A DNA stretch of 64,000 bases from Epiperipatus broadwayi (Eukaryota > Onychophora > Udeonychophora > Euonychophora > Peripatidae), in NCBI GenBank assembly GCA_028023455.1, contig JAQFVV010012545.1:870001-934000 (forward strand), given 5' to 3'. Positions 52,084-62,160 of the stretch are shown here, one piece after another (the first letter of the stretch is position 1; every line of letters starts with the position of its first letter). The notes beneath the pieces are model-generated. The model did not search any database. It saw nothing but the letters and a program-made list of their open reading frames with translations, and was not told the origin of the DNA. The position numbers were made by a program, and so were the translations under genes.

Positions 52084-52243
52084 TAAATACAGGTATACTT
52101 TATATCCTGGAGTACATATGTAATTATAGGGGATTTGAACGCAGACTTTCAAGCTCCCTTCAGTTATCCAATTTATCTCATACAACCTGTACACATAACC
52201 GCAGCACACATGTGAAAAAGATAAATGATCTCCATTGTATATA
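52084..52243 (-). repeat. tRNA-related SINE copy truncated by the LTR element
   Basis: On the minus strand this matches the SINE copies at 37.7-38.2 kb. It includes the tail (CCTGTATTTAAAT-like), the B-box region (GCGTTCAAATCCCC) and the TTATCTTTTTCACATG block. Similarity stops exactly where the gypsy-type LTR begins at 52244. The missing SINE part should lie beyond the 3' LTR, outside the window. Confidence 0.7.
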
Positions 52244-54029
52244 TTGAACTGGATACTTTATCCGATTCAAGAGTTCTATTATGTAAATTGAAAAAAAAGA
52301 AAAACCAATACACATACTTATTTATCTTGAAATCTTATATTTTTAATTCTCGGTTGATTTTAGTATAAAATATTTTTTTTGTTTATGACGCTTGTTTTCT
52401 TTTAACATAATTAAAAGTAAATAAAGTTTAATTAGTGTTCTTATAAAAGTATTTTATTTAAACTAAAAAAATTTAATGTTGATGTATTTTTAAAGCTGAG
52501 ATTTAGTTTTGTATTTTTTTTTATATAAAAAAATAATAATAATCATTTTTGTAACATAAAGCCCTGTAAGATATTGTTTTTTTTTAATTAAGATTGAGCG
52601 GGAGATAGAGATTTACCTTGGTTGAAAGTTGCAAAAAAAGATTGCATGGGAGATAACAAAGGACATAAATAGCTGGGTAAATTTTTTTATTAGGAGGAGG
52701 ATTCAGAGAGACTATTCTGGTCATTCCGTTTTTTTTTTTATTGCTCAGCTTCTTGTTATTGAGGATCGATCCAGATTTTAGCTGTTGTTGAACTGTTGCA
52801 TTGTTAAAGTGACTCTAATTTTTTTTTGATATTGGTGCCACAGGAATCACCAAGTTGAATTTCCGTTGACCGACAATAATTCTATTTGCCGCGACAATAG
52901 CAGCCATTCAGATGCCATGCCTGTAGCATGCGCCATGAAGAATCTCCACAACATGATGGGCTGAGCCTTTCCAAAGATGAACCTCCGGAACTCCAAATTG
53001 TGATTTCAATCATGACCTAACTGTCAAGTCCCAAGCAGATCCCGATAATGCCTCCAGACTTCTGAACCTGTAGTAAATGACAGCCGTTGTAGACTCTATA
53101 AACTGAACTTTGTGTGAACAGCAGAAATTAATATTACCTCGAGGTAACTTACCCTTCCATATCAAAATCAGGGCTAAATCTCTAATTAAGTCTCTAGCAA
53201 ATCTCAGCTCAATCTTAAAAAGAAATTATATTTATGATGTGTAATTTATCAATTTAAATATTAATGTATTTTTGTTTATTTTTACATTACAATCTTAGTA
53301 GCAAGATTTTCAATCTTAAAATGTTACTTGTTTGAGAGTGTATGGTGAGTGATATTTTATATGCTTAATAATTTCTCAGTTCTATGATTAACCCTTGTTA
53401 AATACTCAGATCGACCTTAGTAGTTTTCTTTTATTTTTGTTTGTTTGTTTGCTTCGTCGTTAAACTAAATCAAACTTGGCTTTGGCTGGAGATTTATAGG
53501 ATATATGATTTTTTTTTTTTTTGGTAGAGATTTATTTGCTATAATTCAGATTACGTAGTTCATAATGTTTCTTTTCTTGTGTGAGACTAACCTTGGCTCG
53601 TTTCAATGTACTTGTCCATGAGCGTTTTGCAGGATTAGGACATTCTTGGTTCCGACGTTTCTTTTCGGACTAAGAAAAACTCATCTGCGCTGTCCCGTTA
53701 TTCTCCACAAACATCCATCTTACTAAATCTCTATAGGGAAAAGGGAATTGGTTGGGTGAACCGCTAGCAGGAAGATATAAGCCTTTGTTAAGTTATAGAT
53801 AAGAAATGAACTTGTCTGCCTGGGTATTTAACGTAGTAATGCTCACATGCACTCAATGTTAAGATCTGCTAAGTAAATGTAGATCAAGTTTCATGTTTAT
53901 TTTGTTATTATGTTTAATAAATTTAAAAAGTTCTTGTAAGTATTTTGGTTGACGTATGTCTCAGTGTTTTCTCAATTGTCTAAACCACATTCATTAGCTT
54001 TTGCTCTCCCTGGGTTTAGTCTGGCACAT
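52244..54029 (+). repeat. 5' LTR and adjacent sequence up to the LINE
   Basis: Identity with the 3' LTR is visible for 52244-52486. Beyond that the partner copy is outside the window, so the LTR end is unknown. The rest contains an AATAAA-type signal near 53917 and GC-richer segments at 52780-53160 and 53580-53840. An LTR of about 1.8 kb is possible if this whole segment belongs to it; otherwise part is untranslated leader. Confidence 0.6.
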
Positions 54030-54037
54030 TCATGTTC

Positions 54038-54053
54038 GTATATCCTGCCCACC
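54038..54053 (+). repeat. Border repeat, left copy
   Basis: GTATATCCTGCCCACC is an inverted match, with one mismatch over the first 14 bases, to GTGGTCAGGATATAC at 59000-59014. Together they bracket the LINE. Confidence 0.6.
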
Positions 54054-54178
54054 CTTAAAATAAATGTCTAGTTGATGTGATGTATTATGGCTTCTCCTTA
54101 AACGAAGTCAAGAATATCTCAGCAATTATGCCCAGATAAACCTGTTAGCCACTTTCTTTTACATTCCCCACTCTAAAT

Positions 54179-56737
54179 TTACCCATAATCTGCTCTATCC
54201 CATTTCCACAACATAATTTTTGTCAACTCTATAACCTTTATATCTAAATCCCCCTTATCTTTTCCCAAACCCAGCATAAAAACCAATAATTCACTTTCTG
54301 TATAATCACTCTTTTCATATTTATTTTTCCACAACTTCATTATATGTACCCTTTCTGTTTTCAAACATTTACATTCAATTAACAAATGCCTAATATTTTC
54401 AATTCCTTCCTTACATAATTTACAAAATAAATCACCCATATTTTTCCATTTACATGTATATTCTTTTGTAGCTAAAGATCTCGTTCGAGCCTTAAACAAT
54501 AAACTACTTTCCTTACTATTATCATATATTAACTCACACCTAATATTCTGTTTATTTCTATATATATTTAAACTCTTTTTACTCTCCATACTATTTCTCC
54601 ATCTCTCTTACTCCCTAGTCTTTATTAATAAATTTATTCTTTTATCCCATTCCTTACTACTATAACACTCAATAATCCTCTTAACACAATCATCCCATCT
54701 TTTGTACAAATATACTGATATAAATTCTTTATCCAAATCTTTTGCATATCGCATTACCTTTCTCACCCATCTTGTTACCTGCCCTTTACTCATAACTTAA
54801 TTAAATACTATTTTAGCTATTCTTTTATTATCCATAAACTGCAATCTACCAAACATTTTCATTTTACTTTTTGCATCTCTCATATGAAAACTTGACCATC
54901 CCATTTCTCCTTGAATTGCCTCCCTTGCTGTCCATACTTCTGCATCCAATGCATGTTTTCCTACTTCCCTTTGAGCTTTTTCTAAATAATCTAATATCTT
55001 TTTACTAACATATAATGCATCATTACCATATGTTAACCCTGCTACTGCAACTCCTTTCCATATAATTCTAGCTACATCATATTTATTATATGAAAATACT
55101 GTTAATTTCTTTATCAATCCCTTTCTTTTCTTTGCTTCATTTATCAATTTTTTCTCCCATTCATCCAAATAATTTTTCTGATTACTTAAAATAATTCCCA
55201 AATAACTATATCTATTCACCACACTTAACTTAATATCTCCCAATAAAAATTCTACATCTTCTCTTTCCTCAGTATTAACCATCATTATATTTGATTTTTC
55301 TTCACTAAATTTAATCCCCATCTCTTTACCCACCCTTGCACATGTCCTCAACATAACTTCCATATCTTCTCTTTTTTCTGCACACAAAAATATATCATCT
55401 GCAAAAAAAAGACCTGACAAAATATATACTCCCTTACTACCTATTAACGGTATCTCTATCCCTCTTCCTAATCTTTCTATTGCTCTTTCCATTTCACTCA
55501 AATACAACACAAACAAAATAGGTGACATAGGGCATCCTTGCCTTAGTCCCACACCATTTTTAACTTTAATTGATTCTATATTCTCTAATTGATATATATA
55601 ATAATTATTTTCATATAATTTCTTAATAATATCTATTAAAGCTTCATCCATTCCCAAATTTGCTAAACTTATCCATAATCTATTTCTATTTACTCTATCA
55701 TATGCCTTCTCTATATCTATAAAACTCATATATAACTGTTTATCTGCATTCCTACTCATATCCATAAGTTGTGTAACTACAAATAAACTATCTCCTATAC
55801 GCCTATCTAATCTAAAACCTCCTTGCATTTCACCCACTACATTATTCCCTTCCATCCATTTTACAACTTTACTAGCCACCATATACGAGAAAACTTTATA
55901 TAAAACTGATGTTACCGCTATCGGTCTATAATTATTCAACTTTCTATGATCCTTACCCTTTCCTTTAAATAATAACCTTACTCTTGTATTACTCCAACTA
56001 CTTGGGAAAACTCTATTCTGTGCCATTTTATTAAAACAGGATAATAACTTTACTTTTGCCCTATATCCTAAATTCATTACCATCTCTGCTGCCCATCCAT
56101 CTAAACCTCTTGCCTTTCCACTTTTCAATTTCTTCTCTACCTCATTTAGTTCATTTTCTGAAAAGCTAATATTCCCATTACTATATTCTTTCATATTTTC
56201 TAACATTCTATCATTCACATCTAACATCTTTTCTATATTCATTACATAACTATTTAAGATTCTCTCTAAATCTTCTCTAGAACTACACTCAGTTCCCTCA
56301 TCATCTAGTAATACTAACTCTCTCTCCCCTACATTTCTCCTTTTAATATAATTCCAAATTTTTTTACTTCCATCTCTTCCACTTTTATTAATATCCTCCA
56401 ACAATTTACTATTCAATTTCATTCTCTCTATATAAATATCTATTTTAGCCAACTTCTTCTTTTCTAAGTACTTTTCCCATTTATCATTAATATCTTTTTC
56501 ACTTTCCTTATTCTTAATAGCACACTTATATTCTCTACATGCTTCTTTCCTTTCTTTTACACTTTTATTAATTTTAATTTTTTTATTACTTTTATTCTTT
56601 TCAATATTCTCACCTAAAACTCTATTTGCAACTTTTTCTACTTCCTTACACCAATCCTTATACTCATCCCCAACCCACTCTTCCATTATTTCTTCAACTT
56701 GTATTTTATACTCTTCCAACTTATTCTTATCATTCAC
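54179..56737 (-). pseudogene. LINE ORF2: reverse transcriptase and C-terminal domain
   Basis: A 646-codon open stretch (56737-54797) encodes a charged N-terminal linker and then the reverse transcriptase. Motifs are an NNYRPIAVTS block near residue 268, motif A FIDIEKAYD at 339-347, motif B LRQGCPMSPILF at 398-409, FADD at 445-448 with both catalytic aspartates, and SYLGIIL at 511-517. The same frame continues past two stops (54797-54799 and 54608-54610) to 54179. The last part has a zinc motif C-x2-C-x8-H-x4-C (CKLC...H...C) and a KWDRADYG end. The product would copy LINE RNA at a nicked target. The catalytic residues are all present, so decay is recent. It is unusually rich in K, E and N. 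Confidence 0.9.
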
Positions 56738-56759
56738 TCTCCATCCACATCTTTCACTA

Positions 56760-57590
56760 TTATTTTCTACTTTTATTTCTATTCTCCATCACATTACTAA
56801 CCATTTCAATTACAAAGAAATTATGATCACTAGTGCATACTTTTTCTTCATTATCAAATACCTTAATTTTCCATATTTTATTTATTCCCTCTTTCTCTAC
56901 CAATACATAATCTATTGTGTGAAATATATTATTTCTGGACCATGTGTATTGTCCCTCATAAATATTTAATAAATTTCCAATACTCAAATTCGTTTTCTGA
57001 CAAAAATTCTTCAAGAGCTGTCCATTTTTATTATCTACATCATCAATTTCTTCAATATGTCCATTCATATTTCTTATAACCACTATTCTCTTTTCTTTAA
57101 AACTTTGTATATCCTTAACTAAACATTCGTATATGTTACTATTCCACTCCAATATAATTTGACTATCTCCAGTAGCTATATAAACTATAGCCACCATCCA
57201 TTCTTGTCTACCCAACCTGATTTCAAACCACAAGTGTTCTTGACATTTAACAATATTTAAATATTTTTTTGATATAACACCTATACTACCACCCCTTTTT
57301 TTTTCTTTTCTATTTATACCCTGCCATACCAACTGTTCCAAAATAGGTTCTTCTTCTTCTCTTAAATGTGTTTCCACTACTGCTAATACCTCAAATTCTT
57401 CATTTTCAATTGTTTTATTTAATTCCATCCACTTTTCTGGTTTCCTACCACCTTGCATATTCAAAAACCCAATTTTAACAATTTCTTCTTTCCTAACTAC
57501 TCTTTTATAAATTCTTTTAATTCTTTCTTCTCCATTACATTTATAAATTACTTTCTTACCATTAATTTTACAAATCCATTCCTTCTCCAT
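56760..57590 (-). pseudogene. LINE ORF2: AP-type endonuclease part
   Basis: This 276-codon reading is the APE-like endonuclease that nicks target DNA. It shows FLNMQGGR at 43-50, ETHL with the metal-binding glutamate at 73-76, YTWSRNN near 215, IDYVL at 226-230 and the catalytic SDH at 254-256. The block that is normally G-D-x-N-G-H reads R-N-M-N-G-H at 173-178, so the usual catalytic aspartate is lost. A frameshift in an A-rich run near 56775-56785 separates it from the reverse transcriptase frame. The upstream frame is open to about 57660, so the true start could precede this ATG. It sits 95 bases downstream of ORF1. Confidence 0.85.
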
Positions 57591-57685
57591 ATCTATATTT
57601 ATATCAAAATCAAATTCCTTTTGCTTACTTCTTATATTCCATCCATTCTTTTTAATAATATTACAATTTAAAAACCCACCCCCCT

Positions 57686-58601
57686 TTATAAGTTTCCCAA
57701 AAAAAATTCTTTATAAATCAAACTCCCTAAAACTTCACTTCCTTGTTTTCCTAAATGCAACCCATCTTTACTATATAACTCTCTCTTTCCAATAAAACAA
57801 CCCCACACATCCACAAATATAACATTATTTCTCTCACACAATTTTTTCAATCTCTCATTTATAGAACATGCCCTATCTAACAAATAACTCTTGTCAAACC
57901 TTGGTAATAATCCAACTATTCCTACTCTTCCTTTAATCATAATCAAATTCCTAATCAAATCTAAATACTCATCCATTATTCTCTCTGATGATTCTAATAA
58001 ATTATTAGTCCCCACCATAACATATACATCTTTACTACCTTGTTTTTTTAATTTTATCTGCTACATCCCTAATTCTAGCTCCAGGCAAACATACTCTTAC
58101 ATACCTACTTCTATTTTCCCTTGCAATTATATTCCCACATTCTCTAATTAGTGAATCTTCTATTAATACTGTTTCATAATCTACTTTTTCTACTCCATCC
58201 ATAACATTTTCTAATATCTTCTGGTCCTCATCTATTTCTTCATTATCATTCCTACTCAATAATTCCTTTATCTCCTCACATTTTATCTCTAATGATTTTA
58301 ATTTTACTTCTACATCCTTCAGTTCTTCCTCTATCTTATTTATTCTTTGACTAATCATCTCCATTACACTATTACTTTCTCCACCCACTATCCTTCGACT
58401 ATCTACACTTTGAAAACACTTTCTCACCTCTTTTATCATATTAATACACTTACTGCATAACCATAAACCTTTAACATCTTTCCTAGTCTTATTTAAACAT
58501 TTCAAGTGATATACCCCATCTCATATAGTACATTCTACAACAGCACGCTTAATTTCCTTTTCCCGATTATATAAACATTTTGAAATACAAATACAATCCA
58601 T
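57686..58601 (-). pseudogene. LINE ORF1: PHD finger, coiled coil and SGNH esterase
   Basis: From an ATG at 58601 the protein starts with a cysteine-rich PHD-like finger, ending HLKCLNKTRK...LWLCSKC. One expected zinc-ligand position is now a TGA stop at 58523-58521. A Glu/Lys/Leu-rich coiled coil follows (about 58370-58230). Then comes an SGNH-hydrolase domain: block I reads EDSLIR with the nucleophile serine, block III VGTNN, and the C-terminal block KDGLHL with the Asp-His pair. A one-base shift in an A-rich run near 58045 separates block I from the rest. ORF1 proteins of this layout bind LINE RNA in CR1-group elements; the esterase role is not well understood. Confidence 0.85.
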
Positions 58602-58989
58602 TTTCTTTATTTTACGTTTTTTGAACGTTATATTTTTCTTAAAAATAAATCTTTTAAATAACAAATTTACAAAAAACTAATCAACAAAATAACTTTTTTA
58701 AAAATAAAAAAATAATAATAATTCTATATATAAAATAACAATATATAAATAATAAAACAAAACAAAAAATAAATAATAATAATTTTTTTTAAAAATTTCT
58801 ATATATATAAATAACAAACTGAAAAAACTTTGAAACAAATAAAAAACACAATTTTCAATCTTTCAAATACTCTTCACCACTAATTACACTTTCACACACA
58901 ATAATAATTAATATTAATGCTCTCAGACTAAACAAATTAAAAGAAAATTTTGTTTGCTTATCTGAAATTCTGCTATTTTTTCGGACTAG
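58602..58989 (-). other. LINE 5' untranslated region
   Basis: This lies upstream of ORF1 on the minus strand. It is extremely A/T-rich near ORF1, then contains GTCTGAGAGCATTAAT-type sequence and ends in GAGGGCGCCACTAGTCCG. It carries no open frame of note. Confidence 0.5.
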
Positions 58990-59007
58990 TGGCGCCCTCG
59001 TGGTCAG
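58990..59007 (+). promoter_or_regulatory. Candidate primer-binding site (weak)
   Basis: TGGCGCCCTCGTGGTCAG shares its first eight bases with the tRNA-Lys-type primer-binding site used by many LTR elements, and lies about 690 bases before gag. It may instead be the 5' end of the inserted LINE. A second candidate, TGGGGCTTCAATTTTAAA, lies near 59070. Confidence 0.25.
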
Positions 59008-59014
59008 GATATAC
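59000..59014 (-). repeat. Border repeat, right copy
   Basis: GTGGTCAGGATATAC on the plus strand is the inverted partner of 54038-54053. Inverted borders are not expected from normal LINE target duplication. Confidence 0.6.
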
Positions 59015-59041
59015 AAAATTAAAATCTTTCATCCGGCACAT

Positions 59042-59677
59042 AGCTATATAAATTTTAGCGCAAACCAACATGGGGCTTCAATTTTAAATCCCACGTGAGA
59101 TTTTGTTCGGACAATTGAGGAATATTTCAGTGTTGGAGGCAAGAGTCAGTAGGTAGGGATCAGCCTGTGCTAAATTGTAGAAAGCAGTTTGGAGTAGGGG
59201 GTTCATCTTTTCAATATGAATAACTAATATATAGTTAATTAAACAGCGTTCTTTAGAGTTATTACTGAACGTACGGGTCAGACAAATAGATATTAAGAAG
59301 TTATATATTTATTTTGTTTCTTTGTTTGTTAAAAAAAAAAAAACAGTTATTAGTTCTACGTTCGTAAAATAATAATAATAAAAAAAACAAAGAGTTTGGG
59401 TTCGCGTTTTAGAAATAACAAAATATAAAAGATCTTTTTTTAAAGTTAAAAATTAGCTGTTATGTTCATAAATAAAAAAAAAAAAAGCAGGCAAATAGTT
59501 TAGGTTCGCGTTTAAAGAAAAAGTAAACAGTTTAACTTTTGTGCTTTAAAAATATATATATATAATAAATAGCAGTTGAAGATTAAAAAAAATAAATAAA
59601 TTTCATAGATAGACAGAAGTTGCGTTAGGAATTTAAATATAGTTAGAGAAGAGGCTGAAGATAGACTAGCTAGCATC
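59042..59677 (+). other. Untranslated leader before gag
   Basis: Non-coding sequence with A-rich runs and a repeated GTTTxGGTTCGCGTTT motif (near 59393 and 59498). It ends at the gag ATG. Confidence 0.5.
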
Positions 59678-60184
59678 ATGGCCGAAATAGATTGGCAAAT
59701 AAAATCTTTTACGGCTGATATTTGGGAAAGCCCATTGGAGCATTTGGAGAGCTTGCAAGAGATGTTTTGATGTCATAATTGGCAGGCGACTGAACAAGTG
59801 GCAATTGCATGCCACTATTTACAAGGAATGGCTGAGGATTGGTGGCATATCTTAAAGATCAAGCCACAGACTTTTTGGGATTACAGATGCAAATTATTGC
59901 ACACTTTTTGGAGTGAAGAAAAGCAGTATCATATCTTCATCAATATATCACAAGAAAGATATATTAGGGGTAATGGAGAAACTTACACCCAGTTTTTCTG
60001 CAAACAAGCAGCAAGGCTGAAGTCATTGATAGCTTTCTCTTTGACTGAGAGGCTGATATGCTGAATAGTATTGGGAAATATGCCAAGGGATATACAGCAG
60101 ATCATGTTGTGTAGTAACAATATTCACTTGGAAGAAATGATTAAACTGCTAAATGAAATTGAACATAATCAGGCCTAAGAAGAA
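59678..60184 (+). pseudogene. Gypsy gag (degenerate)
   Basis: The frame opens at ATG 59678 with MAEIDWQIKSF. It contains the retrotransposon gag core: an ACHYLQGMAEDWW block (from 59804), then a HTFWSEEKQ block, an FCKQAARLKSL block and a final LEEMIKLLNEIE helix. This is the usual layout of the capsid region of Ty3/gypsy elements, which forms the virus-like particle. The same frame is broken by TGA at 59768, TGA at 60062 and TAA at 60176, and then continues into the protease without a frame change. No CCHC zinc knuckle was seen between capsid and protease, which many relatives have. Confidence 0.75.
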
Positions 60185-60665
60185 GTGGAGAAAAGAACAA
60201 TGCAGAGTGATCAGGTAATTTCGATAGAAAAAGGTCAAAAGAGTCAATTATCAGCTCCAATTAAAAAAAGTAAAGAAAGCCATAGGACTGTAGCTAATGT
60301 GATGATGGATCAAGAAGAACCAGCATGGAATGGAGTTATGCAGACTTGCCCAATTGTCAGTATAAAGACTGGAGATATCATTACAGAAGCATTGGTTGAT
60401 TCAGGAAGTCAAATGTCATTGCTCTCTAGTAAGTTTTATGTGAAAATAAAGAGACCAGCCATGTTTGTATACACTGCCAATAAAGAGAATGCAGGTGACA
60501 CTGGCCAATGGCAAGAAGGCAAATATTGAAACCAAACAGGTGTGGTTACATTTGCATCTGGGTAACATAGAATTAGACCATGTCTTTTTGATAATGCCCG
60601 GTCTCATACAAGATGTTATAATTGGGACTGATTTTTTATTTAGGCATAAATTGTTTGGATTATGA
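60185..60665 (+). pseudogene. Gypsy aspartic protease (degenerate)
   Basis: The reading contains ALVDSGSQMSLLS, with the catalytic Asp-Ser-Gly at 60398-60406. It then shifts frame near 60470 and continues through VWLHLHLGNIELDHVF to DVIIGTDFL, the conserved flap-distal I-I-G-x-D-F-L block of retropepsins. The next frame (from about 60622) leads toward the reverse transcriptase linker with EMQNKVLQSILKGME. A retropepsin processes the polyprotein as a dimer. The frameshifts leave it inactive. Confidence 0.8.
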
Positions 60666-60869
60666 CAAATATTTATTTCTTTGCCAAGAAGTTTTGATGC
60701 CATTTGCAGGGCTAAAGAGTTATAAGCCACTTCAGGTACAGTGTGTTCAGCAAGTGAGGGATACCGTGGAAATGCAAAATAAAGTGTTGCAATCCATTTT
60801 AAAAGGAATGGAAGAACAACCCCCCCCTAATGGAACTGTTGAGGGAGTTTTATTCAGTTTTTTCGAATA

Positions 60870-61650
60870 GGCCTAAGATCATTGAGGGGTATGTGCATCG
60901 CATTCAAGTTAAGGATGAAAGCCATTTCCAGAGTCGTTCATATCCCATTCTGTTTCAATATAAGGCTGAAGTAGATCTTCAAATACAGCAAATGATAGAA
61001 TAGGGAGTTATTGGAAAGCACTCATCTCCGTATGTTAACCCATTAGTAGTGGTAAAGAAGAAAGATGGATCTGTCAGGATATGTTTGGATGCCCGGCAGT
61101 TAAATGCCATTACCATTCCTGAAAGAAACATTCCACCTACAATAACAGAACTTCTCTCAAAATTTCAAGGGAAAACCATTTTTTCTACATTGGACTTGAC
61201 ATCCAGTTATTGGCAGATCCCTCTACATCCATTTGACTGCAAATATACCGCCTTCCGCTATGAAGGGCATACATATGCATTTAAGCATATGCCTTTTGGA
61301 TTAATCAATAGTGGTTCAAGACTTCTAAAGTGTTTGGATCAAGTGTTATCAGACAAAATCAAGAGTCTGATTGTGATATATATGGATGACATAGTCATCG
61401 CATCTAAAAATATGAAAGAACATATGGGACATCATGTTCTTAATGGAGTGTTACCAGAAAAACATTACCATCAATTTACAAAAAAGTTGCCTGGTCCAGG
61501 AGAAGGTTGCATTTTTAGGCTTTTTAATTGGGAAAGAGGGTATAAACCTCATCCAGAGAAACTAACAGCAATTCAACATTTTTCTACACCCACTAATAGG
61601 CGTCAGGTACAGTCTTTTCTGGGATTATGCAATTTTTATCATAAATTCTA
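60870..61650 (+). pseudogene. Gypsy reverse transcriptase (degenerate)
   Basis: After an in-frame TAG at 61001 the main open part starts near 61049. It shows LDARQLN near 61085, the motif A block LDLTSSYWQIPL near 61190, MPFGL near 61290 and the catalytic YMDD at 61379-61390. A frameshifted segment follows at about 61430-61540. The connection region then continues with HPEKLTAIQHFSTP and VQSFLGLCNFYHKF. These motifs are those of Ty3/gypsy rather than copia or BEL elements. Two short frame changes and the stop inactivate it. Confidence 0.9.
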
Positions 61651-62160
61651 TGAAAAATTTTGCATTAGATGCTGCAAATTTGGTTCAGTTATTAACAAAA
61701 GACCAAAAATGGGTATGGGAGTACAAACAGGAGCAGGAATTTCAATACATTAAAAACAAGTTTTTGGAACAGGTGGTTCTAGCCTACCCTGACTTTTCAC
61801 AAACTTTTTATGTTCAGACCGACAGCAGTGGGCAAGGGCTTGGAGTCGTGTTATTTCAATTGACAAACAAAAACGTCACAGAGTGCTGTATTTTTGTACC
61901 CGCAAGCTAAAAGGGGTGGAAAATAATTACACGACAACAGAAAAGGAAGCTTTGGCCATTGTTTGGGCTTTCAGTAAATTCAAACAATTCCTGCTTGGGT
62001 CAGAGATTGTTGTAATTACGGATTATAAGAGCTTGGAATTTCTTAATAGCAGTTACTTATTGAATGATCAATTGATACATTGGATCCAGTCTTATGCTAC
62101 AGAAATTCCAGTATAAAGTTCTATATTGTAAAGAAAAGGAAAATATTGTGGCTGATATTT
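61650..62160 (+). pseudogene. Gypsy RNase H (degenerate)
   Basis: The reading carries YVQTDSSGQGLGVVL (first catalytic Asp near 61820). After a frameshift near 61885 it gives YFCTRKL, TEKEALAIVWA with the catalytic Glu, and VVITDYKSLEF with another Asp. It then shifts frame again near 62105 and ends with ENIVADILSRHP, the typical RNase H to integrase junction. The domain normally removes RNA from the RNA-DNA hybrid. The two frame breaks mean it is inactive. Confidence 0.85.

Larger units (their letters stand above)
54030..59031 (-). mobile_element. CR1-like non-LTR retrotransposon, nested
   Basis: This LINE lies on the minus strand, opposite to the gypsy element. Its 5' region is at about 58.6-59.0 kb, then come ORF1 (58.60-57.69 kb), ORF2 (57.59-54.18 kb) and a 3' untranslated region of about 150 bases. 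PHD finger plus esterase in ORF1, and endonuclease plus RT in ORF2, is the layout of CR1-group elements. A candidate target duplication is TCTGGCACAT (54020-54029) against TCCGGCACAT (59032-59041). It is broken by at least three stops and two frameshifts. The ends are inferred from the candidate duplication and are not certain. Confidence 0.8.

Noticed and set aside
56626-58151. Plus-strand open frames opposite the LINE
   Set aside because: They are F/I/L/S/T/Y-rich antisense shadows created by the purine-rich LINE coding strand.
58980-59005. CTCF-like motif (CCACGAGGGCGCCA on the minus strand)
   Set aside because: At least three mismatches to the usual core, and it lies at a transposon border. 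Motif chance is high without binding data.
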